Shown: positions 9,661-21,262 of the stretch, piece by piece
Numbering within the stretch: the first letter of the stretch is position 1
How the letters are laid out: the number at the start of each line of letters is the position of its first letter
Origin: Cerrena zonata
Taxonomy: Eukaryota > Basidiomycota > Agaricomycetes > Polyporales > Cerrenaceae
Reading direction: 5' to 3'
DNA: 64,000 nucleotides
Assembly (NCBI GenBank): GCA_038087015.1
Contig: JASBNA010000013.1
Span: forward strand, 434,001-498,000
Program-made: the position numbers and the translations under genes
Notes under the pieces: model-generated
What the model saw: the letters and a program-made list of their open reading frames with translations, nothing else
Database searches by the model: none
What the model was told of the DNA's origin: nothing

Positions 9661-12605
9661 ATGAGCCATAATCAAGCAATTGCAATCTACGGTCAGCTCT
9701 TCAATCATCGAAATGCCAAAGAGGATGGGTTTTATAAGAGCTTGTTTATTACTCCGGTGGTTGAGAATGCGTTGTTGTCTACATTGCAGGTGAATACCGA
9801 GTCATTGAACTCGTTGAGTGGAGCATCGGCCAATGATGCTAAGATCTTGCAGGATATGTTTATGAACGGGATCAAACTCTTATCAGATGCTATGGATTAC
9901 CCAGTGGCTGGTGTGGAAGGTGACGAGGTGGGTGTTGGTGGAGGGATCAGTAGTCATGTTAAGGACAACGAATCCATCCACAGTGGGATCAGCCGTCGGT
10001 CAATCAATCTTAACCCCATTGATGATGGTGGGGAGGATATCACGTCGTTGAATGGGAAAATACTGAGTATGACCTCGACTGCTCCTCCCAGATTGAATGA
10101 GTATGACGAAGGGGATGATATAACCACTTTGAATGGGCAAGCTCCTCCTTCTACGCCTCGAAGAAACCGAAGAGGAAGCAGCGTATCTTCCGCTTCTTCA
10201 TTACCCTTCCCACAATCAGTTAGATCACCTTCTGTCCCTTCCACAAAACAGAATAGCGTGTCTGATTTTGGAATCCACTCTAGTAAACCGGGATCACCAA
10301 AAAAGTCATTGAGTCAAAGATCAGTCAATACAATTAAGGAGTTTGAAGGGATCGATTATGAATTAAGACTCGAATTGATTGTAAATATAACAAAGATCCT
10401 ACAGGTTTGGTTTCAGAATATCTTAACTACGAATGAACATAGCTTAAAAGCCTTGAAAACTCTCCAAAATGATTCAAACGGTGAATACTTAACAAATCAA
10501 ACCAATAATATCATCTTTAAAATATTCAAGTTACCAGGGATTTCTGCATTGTTGACTGATTCCCACTTATTCGACCTATTGTCCAAGATGAAATGGTTCT
10601 TGACGGGCTCTTTGAACTACATTAAAGATCAAATATACTCGGGAAGTGATGAAAGTCCAACCGATTTCCGAAGCTTGGTGGTAATAAAAGAGTTGATTTT
10701 CTTAATTCACGATATTTTGCATACTTTATTCCATTCCTTGATATCTTCCACAAAATTCAATACAAATGATAATGATATGATTATTATAAAGAGCCTTTTA
10801 TACACTTTCTATAAAGTGGACTTTTCTGAAGCTTTTGATGAGATTTTGCTCATTGCAAGTAACAAACCTGAATCTACTGAAGATTCGGAAGACCAGCTTT
10901 TCACGCCAGCCCCAATCAGGCTTTCTTTTGAAAGTTTATTAAAGGTGTATGTCATCATCGGAACACTAGCCAATGTACCAACCAATTACTTGTTGGTGAA
11001 TAAAAGCTCATTATCTTCAGATATTACTACAATTGAAAGTGAATCACCCTAACGTTTATGAAAATTTATCAACAAAGTTGAAAAACTTTGATAGCTTGAA
11101 CGTTTTTCAAACAAGAAGTAAATTCAAAAATATTGCCGATTTTAGCAATGAACTTCAATTATTATTTTGAATATAAACCTGATTTAATCGTTTATAAAAT
11201 TAAAAATAGCTCGTTTATGAATTGGATCACAGGAAATAGGTTTAATGATAATTTATATCTAAACTATGATACCGTCAGAGATACAACTGATTTAAAATAT
11301 AACTCGAAAAATTTAAGTTATCTATCAGATGATCCATATATTGATGAATTGGTTGAAATATATAATCAAAAGGATATGGCGAAAAAAAATAGTGAAGGTG
11401 ATGATGAAAATGGATTAGTCACCAATAATGAGTTATTACCAATAACGTTGTTATTATTTACTTATACTAGAAATGGGTCATTTTTGAAGATTTTCACTAA
11501 GCAAATGAACTATAATAATCATAAAGTTGAAGATTTACTTAACAAAGATATCGAAAGCGTTGAGTTATTTGAAATATGGCTTTGTTTACTTTCATATGTT
11601 TTCCAATATCAATTTAAATCATCCATTAATAAACATGTCAGTAGACTTCTGTTGGTTATATTACTTAGACTAACATCTATGAACAGTCAGGTTAAAACTG
11701 ATGAAGAAAGCTTCCACTTAGTTGATAACTTACTTAATTATCAAATGAATGAATTTAAATGGAAAATTTGTCATCATAAGTTACCAATAATTCCAAACAA
11801 TATAATCAAGGAAGGGTTTAAAAACAGTTTATTATATATAATTGACTGTTTACAAGTATTACTCAGATTTAATTTAACCAAAAAATTAAATATTGAAAGT
11901 TTTAAAATTGCAAACACCATACTTTACCAAATATTATTAAAATTTAAAAAGAATATTAATGAAGGAGAAAAACCAGAAGAATTAGAAAAACAATTGGGTA
12001 ATTATCCATGGATTGAATTGTACAAGACATTGATTCATGTGATTAAGTTTATCAATAAGCAGTATTGCAATAAATCCAAAGAATCAATAAAATCATTAAT
12101 TGAGGAGATTTTTTTAATATTTGAATTATTATTAGAAGATGAATTTAATCAAATAATTCAATTCAACAGCGATGAATTCCAAAGCAAATCACAAGGGAAT
12201 CACTTACTTAAATCAATTAACTATGAGCTTATTTATGAATTATTATTAAATTTTGAAAGTATTAAGGCCGCCTTTGATAAATATATTTCTAACGACGAGA
12301 ATTTCCCAAATATCAAAAGATGTTTCCAATACTTCATTGATGAATTTGGTATAATCAAATTAGATAACAAGGAAGACGAGGGAGAGGCTAAGGATAAGTT
12401 TGATTTGATGCATATTGATTTTGATTCACCGGAAATGATTAGTAAAATTATCAATTTTACCAATACTACCACCACCAAACACGAAACGGTTGGTTATAAT
12501 TACAAATCGACTTTCAAATTCTTGAATAAGTCATATGATTATATCTATGAGAATGAAGAGGAATTATTAGAAGTTTTTTATAGTTTATATAATTCCAAAT
12601 GGTAG
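9661..12605 (+). CDS. Armadillo-like helical protein, DUF1741/ARMH3-like, two frame breaks
   Basis: The ATG at 9661 opens a Ser-rich N-terminal half (residues 1-230) followed by alpha-helical sequence. The first frame stops at 11050-11052. A second frame is open from 11033 to the TGA at 11168-11170 and reads like protein (NHPNVYENLSTKLKNF). The third frame runs from about 11135 to 12605 without its own ATG. Two single-base insertions would explain this and give about 980 aa. The third segment has the layout I recall for the ARMH3 C-terminal DUF1741 domain (RLLLVILLRL, a FKWKICHHKLPIIP block, and PWIELYKTLIHVIKFI). ARMH3 binds PI4-kinase at the Golgi in animals; no function is claimed here. 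Confidence 0.65.
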
Positions 12606-12637
12606 AAGCAAAAATATATATTATAAAAATTAAAGAC

Positions 12638-13510
12638 CTACTTACCTTCATGAATAGTTCTAAAGAAATCCATTGCTGCGGTGAAAACCACCAAAAGGAT
12701 ACCACCACCAGGACCTAATCTCAAGACTTTTGGAATAAAACCTTTATATAAAGCGGCAAAACCTTCTTCTTTGAAAACGGTGATTAACGAAGGGAAAGTC
12801 CAAATATATCTAGTTGAACCGGCTTGAATTCTGGATTTAACCACATCAAATGGAGTATTCAATACCGTACCAAAAGTCCCACCAATAGTACCACAAGTTA
12901 AATCAATTAAAGTTTTTTCAGAAGAGCTTTTTGGTTTTGGCATTATTGATCTAACTTGATGGATCAAACCAAAATAACCGGCGTTCCACATGATATGTCT
13001 CCATAAAGTTGATTCTAACCCTTTATATAAACCAAGAACACCATTTTCTTTCACGATATGTTTAACAACTTCGCCCATACCATTAAATTTAGAGGTTTTA
13101 TCTTGTAATTTAATCTTAACCAATTCAAAGGGGACAACAACAAAAGATTCGGTGGCACCAGCAGTGGCACCAGTTAAAATAGCTAAAGATTGAGACATGG
13201 TAGTAACTCCAAAAGCTTTACGATAAACCTTCCCCCATTCATCATTAGCAGCGAATTTTGTAGCTCTTTTAGGAGCTTCCATCAAAATTGGAGCAGTAAT
13301 CCCTTTATATAAACGAGAAAACCCTTCTTCTTTAACAATTTTCTTTATACATTTGATAGTACCGTTATAAGCATCGGTAGTAGCCAATTGTTGTCTTGTT
13401 TTAACCACATCCAAAGGATACATGACTAAGATTTCAGAAACCCCAGCAATGGCTCCTGATAAGAACTGATATATGAATGGCAATGGTTTGGGTGTTTCGA
13501 CTGAAGACAT
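12638..13510 (-). CDS. ODC1: Mitochondrial 2-oxodicarboxylate carrier
   Basis: 290 aa, the usual length for the family. Three mitochondrial carrier repeats are marked by YPLDVVKTR (about residue 31), VPFELVKIKLQ (about 127) and TPFDVVKSRIQ (about 222), each with the P-x-[DE]-x-x-[KR] signature. The N-terminal match (FLSGAIAGVSEILVMYPLD) is that of Odc1/Odc2. These exchange 2-oxoadipate and 2-oxoglutarate across the inner membrane, linking lysine and glutamate metabolism. It ends 32 bp from the convergent DUF1741-like gene. Confidence 0.93.
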   Translation of the reverse strand: MSSVETPKPLPFIYQFLSGAIAGVSEILVMYPLDVVKTRQQLATTDAYNGTIKCIKKIVKEEGFSRLYKGITAPILMEAPKRATKFAANDEWGKVYRKAFGVTTMSQSLAILTGATAGATESFVVVPFELVKIKLQDKTSKFNGMGEVVKHIVKENGVLGLYKGLESTLWRHIMWNAGYFGLIHQVRSIMPKPKSSSEKTLIDLTCGTIGGTFGTVLNTPFDVVKSRIQAGSTRYIWTFPSLITVFKEEGFAALYKGFIPKVLRLGPGGGILLVVFTAAMDFFRTIHEGK

Positions 13511-13666
13511 CTTACTAACTATTTCAATTACTCTTTATAATCTAAGGCTTCTTTCTATCAAAATCAATGAAATATTATACAATTGATAAAAGACTAGATC
13601 AATTAAAGGAAATTCCTAATATCTAATTTTTCAAAAATTATAAATGGCGTGCGAGCACAAGAACAA

Positions 13667-13706
<40 letters not shown>

Positions 13707-14493
13707 GCTTCTACTTATACTGCTACTATTACTACTACTTCTGCTATTCTTTTATTACCCAATTGTACTACCACTGCTCTAACTCCTTTCCTACCCACTG
13801 TGCTCTTCCAAAGAGCACGGTGATTGGGTGAGGGGACGAGTCAGTAGTCAAAGTGGAGATATCAATCCTATTTTGTAACTTTGATCGAGGCGAAACCGGC
13901 CGTAAATAATGGTGCTGTAGCTTATCCAGTAAGAATGGGCAGATTACTCAAGATGTAGAATTGGCTCCAATCCACCCGAAAACCTCGTCCAACCATACTG
14001 TCGGGCCAAAAGAACCCCCATCACCTCCCCGAATCTCTATCCAATGGGTTTGTCGGGGGTTCTGCTCCCATACCTTCCTTGTCCACGGGACATAAATACT
14101 CGATAGGGAAGCGATGCGGTCGTACCGATTTTTCACGGTGCGCACACGCCTCTTCTCTTCCCTGGAAAAGTATATAAAGAGCATCAGATCCACCTTCTTC
14201 GTGAAAAGAAAGAGGTTTTTCTTCTTTGTGCGGCAGCCAGAACTATTACCGTGTTGCTTGTCTTTTTCAGATATCCCTACGAGTTGGCGAGCGTCAAGTT
14301 CTCGGCGAGAATAATATCCAGTGATGGACCAACGACCATCTTAGTGCCCTTTCAGTGATTGGATCTTCGGATCGTATAGAGATGACTGAGGGCCGGCAGG
14401 TCAAACAGATGTAGATATGTATTGAGTACATGCATTATGAGTGTATTTATGAATTTATGAGTGTATTTATGATGTATGTATGAGTATTTATAC
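13511..14493. other. Intergenic region with (ACT)n microsatellite
   Basis: About 1 kb. It holds an ACT trinucleotide run at about 13667-13704, a TATATAAA at 14171-14178 with no supported downstream gene, and a short direct repeat (TATGAGTGTATTTATGA) near 14436-14472 behind DSC3. No gene seen. Confidence 0.6.
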
Positions 14494-15396
14494 TTATATC
14501 CATTGCCCCCGGACAATGGCAAAGGAAACGTTGATGAAGACCCCAGCAAAGACGGCCATTTTCTGTCTCTTGTTGAATACGGTGTCGTCAAGAAGAATGA
14601 AAATGACGCTGATGGCACCCAAGAAGATGCCCAAGCCCAAGCCTAGTAGTAAGTCTTCGTTGCTGTTGATATCGCTAACGTCATTGGACGGTGCTGCCGG
14701 TGCGGTGGCTGCTTGTGTTTGTTCATTCCCACTAGCAGGTCCAGCTGTAGTTGGAGGTCGATTACTTGTTTCATTCGTGGGGTTATTATTTATGGTGGAC
14801 TCGATCCATCGCTCTTCTAATTCACTGATTAACCGTTGTCTTCTTTCTTCTTCTTCGACGTCGTTAATACTATCAACCCCACCATTTCGGGATTCAAATA
14901 AATTGGGCATGTAGATTGAATGGAACTGTCTTCTTAAATCGTTTATATCATCTTGGCTGAACCCCTGTTGTAATAATCGATCAAATCCAATTATATCAGG
15001 CGTGGTACTAACCTGTTGTGGTCTATTATCCAATTGGTTCTCTTCGTTCAACTGTGAATACGTCAATTCATCCCCAATAACACAATGAATGTAAACCTTC
15101 ATTTCTTCATCACCTTCTTCTTCACTATTTGCTTCCATTTGTCGAAGTTTTGGCTCAAAGACATCTTTACGGAAATTAGTCGTTTGATTCAAAACTCGTC
15201 CATTATAAATAAGCCTTAATCTTCTCCTTTCACTAACCGGCACCTTGTTTCTGATTATCACTTTTAACCAGGTTGTATTAACTAATTTATTGATATCGTC
15301 CTTATCGAAATTTATCGATAATGGAATCTCCAAATCCCGGATCTCGGGTCCGTTCAGTACAGTGTTCGTAAACCTTATTATCAACGAGGCCTTCAT
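14494..15396 (-). CDS. DSC3: Dsc E3 ligase complex subunit 3
   Basis: 300 aa. The N-terminal about 115 residues look like the ubiquitin-like domain of Dsc3, with RLRLIYNGRVLNQTTNF followed by VYIHCVIGDELT. A helical middle carries GFSQDDINDLRRQFHSIY, then two C-terminal TM segments (about 243-265 and 278-297). The Dsc complex is a membrane-bound ubiquitin ligase of Golgi, endosome and vacuole. It degrades orphan membrane proteins and in some fungi cleaves SREBP. Domain order and length agree with yeast YOR223W. Confidence 0.88.
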   Translation of the reverse strand: MKASLIIRFTNTVLNGPEIRDLEIPLSINFDKDDINKLVNTTWLKVIIRNKVPVSERRRLRLIYNGRVLNQTTNFRKDVFEPKLRQMEANSEEEGDEEMKVYIHCVIGDELTYSQLNEENQLDNRPQQVSTTPDIIGFDRLLQQGFSQDDINDLRRQFHSIYMPNLFESRNGGVDSINDVEEEERRQRLISELEERWIESTINNNPTNETSNRPPTTAGPASGNEQTQAATAPAAPSNDVSDINSNEDLLLGLGLGIFLGAISVIFILLDDTVFNKRQKMAVFAGVFINVSFAIVRGQWI

Positions 15397-15491
15397 TGCT
15401 CTGTTGTCTTATACGGATGGCTAACGTTCCACCAAGAAGGTATCTATCGTCAGCCCGTCGTGATTTTTCTATTAAAGGGAAATTATCGGTG

Positions 15492-15503
15492 TGTACGGGT
15501 GTT
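15492..15503 (-). promoter_or_regulatory. Rap1-like site between DSC3 and the MTP18-like gene
   Basis: The minus strand reads AACACCCGTACA, a near-consensus Rap1 core. It is 96 bp upstream of the DSC3 ATG and about 165 bp upstream of the divergent gene. Confidence 0.5.
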
Positions 15504-15665
15504 TTCGGTTTTCGGGGAATACCCTTTGCCTCTGGACATAATGAAATTTGTTAAACATTCGGAACCTTTGAATTTGCCATTTGCAATTTCCTAACTCCAT
15601 CTATTCATATAAATAAGTACTTCTTGTCCTTTGATCTTGTCAATTGTCCCTTTTGCCACCATAAA

Positions 15666-16331
15666 ATGTCGTCGAAAACACCAGTTTCTGATCAAATAAA
15701 TCAAGTTGAACAATCACTAGATACTAAAACTGATTTAGATAATCAAGAATCAAGTTTAAGATATGCTGCTTATGCTAACAGATTTAGAACCATTCTTTTA
15801 GCATCTCATCGTTACGTTGCTTATACTTCGGATATTGGTGAATCTTTTAGACCGGTTGCCCATCCATATTTAGTTAAATTAGGTTATGGTGTTTCATGGT
15901 TATATATCTTGGGAGATGTCAGTTATGCATCTTGGATTGTTAAATTAAAATCCGAGGGCCGTTATACTTCAGGCTTGAAACCTTGGAATTACCCTTACCC
16001 TGAAGCAAATCCAGTTGCTAAACAGGTTTTTGAAAGTACTCAAGGTGATAAATTGGTTGAATCAGATTGGAGATTGGTTGGTTTGAAAAGAGGTTTATTC
16101 CAAAGTATTGCTTCAATGGGATTACCTGCTTTCACCATTCATAGTGTAGTTAGATATTCTTCAGTGTTATTTAAAAATCTGAAAATTAAACCTTTGAAAA
16201 CTTATGGTCCAGTTGGTCTTGGGTTGGGTGTGGTTCCTTTATTACCTTATCTTTTTGATGAACCAGTAGAACATGCTATAGATTATATTTTTGATAAAGG
16301 TGAAGATTTTTATAAATCTTCTCAAAAATAG
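15666..16331 (+). CDS. Mitochondrial fission process protein 1 (MTP18) family
   Basis: 221 aa from the ATG at 15666 (MSSKTPVSDQINQ); the longer frame begins with TTG. Conserved MTP18 blocks are visible: YAAYANRFRTILLASHRYVAYTSD, then GESFRP and LVKLGYGVSWLYILGDVSY, and near the end FDEPVEHAIDYIFD. Two to three hydrophobic segments are present. In animals MTFP1 is an inner-membrane protein affecting fission; the fungal role is poorly known. It shares a short intergenic region with DSC3. Confidence 0.87.
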   Translation: MSSKTPVSDQINQVEQSLDTKTDLDNQESSLRYAAYANRFRTILLASHRYVAYTSDIGESFRPVAHPYLVKLGYGVSWLYILGDVSYASWIVKLKSEGRYTSGLKPWNYPYPEANPVAKQVFESTQGDKLVESDWRLVGLKRGLFQSIASMGLPAFTIHSVVRYSSVLFKNLKIKPLKTYGPVGLGLGVVPLLPYLFDEPVEHAIDYIFDKGEDFYKSSQK

Positions 16332-16380
16332 CGTTATTTATTTACATACATATATCTATCTATATAACCGTAAATTGTAT

Positions 16381-16890
16381 TTAAGGTTTAGATTTATTGA
16401 TTGTTCCACATTTGGAACATGTTTTAGCATTAATATCTTGATCAAAGGCTAAAATTGCATCTTTAACTTGAGTTCCTAAATCATGGCAATAAAATTCAAC
16501 TTCATGGCAAATTTCTTTACAGTTAGAACAATACCATCTTATTTTATCATTTAACCCTTTTGGTCTATCTTGTTCAACAACCAACCCAATTGTATCTGCA
16601 AATCTAACCGGGTTATGGGGGGTATTGCCTGGAAGTAAAAATGAATCTCCTTCTTCAATTATAATATCCTTAAACTCTCCTTCATCAACTACTTTCAAAC
16701 ACATATGTCCTTTCAATTGATGGAAATACTCAGGTGTCTGGTTAACATGGTAGTCTGTTCTTTCATTAGGACCTCCAACAATCATAACCGTGAACCCACC
16801 TCTATGAAGACAATAATTATTCACCGGTGGTTGTAAAAGATGATTATTCTCTTCTATCCATTTCTTAATGTTAATTGGTTGCGCAAGCAT
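16381..16890 (-). CDS. BNA1: 3-hydroxyanthranilate 3,4-dioxygenase
   Basis: 169 aa. Bna1 opens the ring of 3-hydroxyanthranilate in the kynurenine pathway from tryptophan to NAD. The cupin core carries the Fe(II) ligands in [13 protein letters not shown] (His and Glu) and the later His in NTPHNPVRF. The C-terminus has the second rubredoxin-like site, C-x2-C (CSNC) and C-x2-C (CSKC). Length and ends match the yeast enzyme. It converges with the MTP18-like gene, with 49 bp between stops. Confidence 0.95.
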   Translation of the reverse strand: MLAQPINIKKWIEENNHLLQPPVNNYCLHRGGFTVMIVGGPNERTDYHVNQTPEYFHQLKGHMCLKVVDEGEFKDIIIEEGDSFLLPGNTPHNPVRFADTIGLVVEQDRPKGLNDKIRWYCSNCKEICHEVEFYCHDLGTQVKDAILAFDQDINAKTCSKCGTINKSKP

Positions 16891-17066
16891 CTTGTTCTAG
16901 TACTTCTTCAAACCGATAAGTTCAATATTGAATCTCTTTAGCACTCTTTAAATCACAAATCAATTGGTAATGATTTAAAACGTTTGCCGTTTTCTCCATT
17001 TAAAAAAAATCATCGCCTGATACCGTCGCATCCAAAACTTATGAAAGCAGCAAAAAAAAAAATAAG

Positions 17067-17163
17067 CTTCCCCACCAGGAGTCGAACCTGGAATCTTCTG
17101 GTTCCAACCGAGAAGTGGTTACGATATCGTAGCCAGACGCCTTGACCATTGGGCCATGAGGAA
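17067..17163 (-). tRNA. tRNA-Arg(ACG) with 24-nt intron
   Basis: Minus strand: a 7-bp acceptor stem (TTCCTCA with TGGGGAA), discriminator G, a D arm with GCC/GGC, anticodon stem TCTGG/CCAGA, loop CTACGAA and T arm CCAGG/CCTGG. The mature 73 nt closely match S. cerevisiae tRNA-Arg(ACG) as I recall it. An extra 24 nt sits 3' of position 37, where yeast tRNA introns lie. The intron contains CGT, able to pair with the anticodon. Confidence 0.95.
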
Positions 17164-18385
17164 CGAAGCTTGAACGAAAATTGGAATTTGTTAAATATAA
17201 CAGCGCTTATTTCAGACAGTTGAAAAGTCAGTGTTGATTTTAAAGCCTTCAAATGTATGTTTTCTGATCCCCAGAGGAATGGAAAATAATTCTGAATTCT
17301 TTTATTGTAGTTTGGAAGTGATTTTATTTGAGTTGGGCAATTTTCGTGGAACAAATGGAGGAATATTTTTTGCATCTTCAAATACACAACCATAATTACG
17401 GTTTGTTTCAGTCCCTAAAAGGGATAGACTAATTTACAATGGGAAATGAATCCTAAACAGTGTTTGAAGCATAGATTCATCGAAGTAATAGTGAAAACTG
17501 GCGAGAAGGTAACTAATCAAATGAGGAGCTTAGCTTACATTAACGAGCTTCTGCTATGAGCTTCTGCTATTGTTGGATTATCTAAATCTATCGTTAAAGC
17601 AGATACGGCTAAGAAGCAAGCTGTCTAAGTTAAGGAACTGTTGCTTTAGTTAAAAAAAACGAGCTGGTAACTCAACCACTATCTTAGAGCGTTCTGTAAA
17701 TGAATCTAGGGCCTTTAATTGACATTCTCCTTTATCATGATAAACAATTGAAAAAGGTCCCAGCAGCTGAACAAGAATCCGACCAGGGTTTCTAGAAATG
17801 AATTCCACTTCAACCTTCAACGGAGACTATTGATTAACTGGCAACTCGGAACGTATTCATCATACCAAGTGACTAGTACAACTAGTGACGAGTAGCTATC
17901 ATTCCGCAAAAACATTAAAATACCTAAGTAGATCAAGGGCGTTTTAAAAAAGATAATACATTTATATGATGCTGAATTTGATCGGATTCAGATCAAACAA
18001 GGGATATCCTCGGAATAAGGTATAATCGTGCTCGTCATACCACTTCACAAGGCTACATATACGTACTTGAATAAATAGATGTTCCCTTTAGAAATATGTC
18101 TTTGTATCTATAACCATTGTTTTTCATATTAATACTAGTTGTAGTTCCGTGGAGCCTACTCTAAATATTTAAGCCGCCGATAGTCTATTTCCTAGACATA
18201 TATACGACGTATCAACGAGATAAATGGAAACTACGCTAGAACTCCGTCATTGAGACAAACAATAGTCAAGGCTCTCGATGAGTCAAATGGCTAGGCATTT
18301 GCAAAATTCTAATTTTAAAGGAAATTAAATTATACTACGATTATTTCACCTCACCACAGCAATTATAACTATCAAGTAAACTGAG
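17164..18385. other. Gene-poor intergenic region
   Basis: 1.2 kb between tRNA-Arg and the first 5S-like repeat. Short ORFs only, no conserved protein. It may hold decayed LTR sequence next to the tRNA, but I could not identify paired ends. Confidence 0.5.
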
Positions 18386-18449
18386 TGCCAAAGCCTACTC
18401 TACACAAGGCAAGTTTCAAGGAATTGAAATGATTGCAAAAAGAAAAGGC

Positions 18450-18455
18450 AAAAAA
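18450..18455 (-). terminator. RNA polymerase III T6 terminator
   Basis: Six T on the minus strand begin 4 nt after the 3' end of the 5S-like gene, as expected for Pol III termination. Confidence 0.75.
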
Positions 18456-18459
18456 GAAG

Positions 18460-18580
18460 AGTCTACAGCACGATGGTTTCCATTATGGTCTCCCACTAAC
18501 GTACTCAGCATCGCTCTCAGCAGCTTAATAATTATTGATCGGACGGGTAATCATGCTTTATGCTGGATATGGCCGTAGAC
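18460..18580 (-). rRNA. Diverged 5S rRNA gene, copy A
   Basis: 121 nt, identical to the copy at 22783-22903, and aligned without gaps to yeast 5S rRNA as I recall it (85 of 121 identical). The nine-base 5' strand GTCTACGGC pairs with the 3' end in helix I. The apical loop C block CCCGTCCGATCAA, the loop E motif AGTA/GAA and the GNRA-type loop in helix IV are present. Box C of the internal promoter (TTAGTGGGAGACCATA) is nearly intact; the intermediate element has changed. It may be this species' normal dispersed 5S or a paralog of an rDNA-linked 5S; the window cannot say. Confidence 0.88.
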
Positions 18581-18653
18581 ATCGATTCCGAATTTGGGGT
18601 GATTTTGCAAACGAAAATGAATGCCACTGTAAGAACTCCTTCGTAGATTTCGG

Positions 18654-19700
18654 GCTTAAAAAGGAACGTTTTCAGAGGCATGGACATAAAAGAAAACATC
18701 TTTCACTAAGCAGGTTGTAAAAAATGACATTTTGTTCTGTTCATGTTCTAATTTGAGCTAAATAAATCTTATATTGTTCAAATATTTCAGAATACAATTA
18801 ACATGTTTTATTTTTAATTGGAGATCTCGCCAGACTTTTTCAAGTGTTGGCTAATTATCGGTAGTTATTTTAAAACAGTACCCTGGTAAATCAGAGTCCA
18901 CGTATGTTTTCGAGTGTCTCCATGATATGTGGATGAATGTAACTTAACCGGCAATTTTCAAGCCAGAAAACGTTTAGTAGAGGTAGTTCATTCCACCTTC
19001 AGGGTATTAGCTACCATCTGAAGGCATGGGTGATAATGTTAGCTTCCCGTATTTAGTTGTGTGTTATCAAGGAGACCCTTGACGTCAAAAAACTTTTGCG
19101 ATCAGTTTTGCAACTATTGGTAAAACCATTTGTATGTGTAAATGGGGGTTTTATGAGGTACACATAGAAGATAAACGTATATTTGAGGTTAGCAACTGAT
19201 TACTGGGGCTGAATAGAATTAATTATTGTTTTCGTGGGTGGTAAAGACAAGAACACCGGCTCATTTGAAAATGAAGTTGTCAAGAGTTGAAAAGTCTCCT
19301 TAAGATTGTTTGGGTTTGTCTTCCAGTATTCAGTGGACTGAAAGAGGTCTGATATCAGTGACAGTTTAACTTTCTCTGGGTTCCACCATTTAATGAATGT
19401 TTTCACTGATTATCAAAATGTTATAGTAAAAAGACCATTGCTTGATTGTATTATCTGTTTGCAATACCCAGAATATTATCAGTCGATGATTCGCCAACTA
19501 AGCACGAATATGGTTAGATTCATGGACGAGCGAAGCGAATATCGTCACGATAACGGTTCTACTAGGAAAAAATGAAGGACCTATGGTTAGTTTACAAATG
19601 GTTGAATGAAACAAGATTAAATGAATACGTTAAATGAGAGAAAAGATTGATAAATATTTGAAGATATAAAGAGTAAAAATAATTTTTTTCCTTTTTTATT
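18654..19700. other. Gene-poor region downstream of UGP1
   Basis: About 1 kb. Short ORFs (60-68 codons) on both strands show no family features. No RNA gene recognised. Confidence 0.5.
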
Positions 19701-21262
19701 TTAATGTTCCAAAATACTTAAGTTACCGGTAACGACAACATTTTCCAAAATGGAACCATTTGGAATATCGATTTTTTGACCGTCACTAACAACGATAATG
19801 ACGGTACCCTTTAAGGTAACATTTCTACCCAAGTTAACGTTACCGGTGATGGTCAAGTGATCTAATTCCAAAATTTTTGGCATATGAGGAATTCTTGATT
19901 GGAAACCGGAAACTTTTTTGAAATGAGAACCTAATTTAATCAAAGGATTTGAGAAACCATCTCTGGTTGGGTCTAATTTAAGAGCACCGTGTTCAAGATA
20001 GAATAAATCAGATTTGACCAATAATAAATCGGAACAAGTTTTAACTGGTAAGAATCTTGATCTTGGAACAACAACCCCATGAGCACCATCAAAATGTCTA
20101 ATGGCAGCACCAACGGCGGTTTCTAATTGTAAGACATTAATATCAGAAGAGCCTTTTGAGATAGTTTTTTGATTTGGAATAATTTCTGATTCGATTGAAT
20201 TTGATTCAATTAATTTTTTAATTGCTCTTAAGTTAATCCATAAGTTATTAGTATTGAAATATTTGAATTTTTTAATTGATTTAAATTCTTCAACGTGTTC
20301 TTTTGGAACTTGAGCAATTTCTAATAATCTAACTTGACCATCGTAATTGATTAAAGTACCACCTTTAACATCAGCTCTTGTTTTATCGGTTAATTCCATA
20401 ATGTATTCAGCGCCAGTTTCAATCATGTGATCTAAGATTTTAGTATCGACGGTGGCACCTAAATTGTCACCATTTGAAACAAATAAAATATCTCTACCTT
20501 GGGCTAATAAAGAATCCAATTCACCGGATTGAACCAAACTTTCGAATAAATCCCCGTGACCTGGAGGATACCAAGTTTCTAAATCATCATCAAAAGATTC
20601 TGGAACTGGTAATAAAGAATCTTTAAAGATTCTAGGAAATCTGGATTGATTAAAAGTTCTAACTCTAATTCTGTGACCTTGATATTTTTTAATGATTTTG
20701 GCGGTATCATTGTCGGTATTGAAAGAATTCATTAATAAAAGTGGAACATCGGCATCATATTTTCTGTTCAAATGTTCAATTTGTCTAACTGACAAGTCAA
20801 GAAAAGTATTACCATCTCTAACTTCAATAACTGATTTTGGACCAACACAACCCATTGAAGTACCTAATCCACCATTTAATTTCAAAACAGCCAATTTACT
20901 CAAGTTATTCAAATTCTTATCTTCTAAAGAGTTATATTGAACAACTTCATTTGGTGATGGAGATTTAATCTTATCCCAATCTAAAGTTGATCCACTTGCT
21001 TTATCACTTAAATATCTTCTGAATAAAGCGAAAAAGGAATCCATTTCATTTTCAAATCTGGATTGCTGGTCACTATCAGTAACAGTATCTGCTAAGTTAT
21101 TCAAAGCATTACGCATTTGAGATGCTGCTACAGTGGTGGCAGTATTATCAAATGCCTATCCCTTGTTAGTAAAAAAGATCAAACGGTAGAAAATTAGCTT
21201 ATTTGAATACATACATAAGTAGATTGAGTCTTGATATGTTTTTTGGGAATAGCCGTATCCAT
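19701..21262 (-). CDS. UGP1: UTP-glucose-1-phosphate uridylyltransferase, two exons
   Basis: Exon 1 is 21215-21262 (16 codons, [16 protein letters not shown]) and exon 2 is 19701-21155, joined in phase to give 500 aa (yeast Ugp1 is 499). The enzyme makes UDP-glucose for glycogen, trehalose, beta-glucan and glycosylation. The nucleotide-binding loop [16 protein letters not shown], the [13 protein letters not shown] block and a C-terminal beta-helix ([14 protein letters not shown]) are visible. Without the intron the reading frame would start at an internal Met (MRNALNN) and lose the N-terminus. The gene lies between two inverted 5S-like repeats. Confidence 0.96.
21156..21214 (-). other. Spliceosomal intron of UGP1, 59 nt
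   Basis: The 5' splice site is GTATGT at 21214 downward, the branch site TACTAAC is at 21165-21171, and the 3' site is TAG at 21156-21158. Joining restores the N-terminal sequence that continues into [13 protein letters not shown]. Confidence 0.93.

Larger units (their letters stand above)
18386..18653 (-). repeat. Inverted repeat copy A carrying a 5S-like gene
   Basis: Matches the reverse complement of about 22712-23074. The copy includes about 72 bp of 5' flank, the 121-nt RNA gene and about 75 bp of 3' flank. It lacks a 94-nt block present in copy B, and TTTTTGC lies at the joint. Confidence 0.9.

Noticed and set aside
13860..13925. Third 5S-like 3' end (GCGAAACC and GTGCTGTAG)
   Set aside because: Only two short words match; the rest does not align or fold as 5S.
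18535..18720. 61-codon ORF
   Set aside because: It is antisense to the start of the 5S-like gene and its flank.
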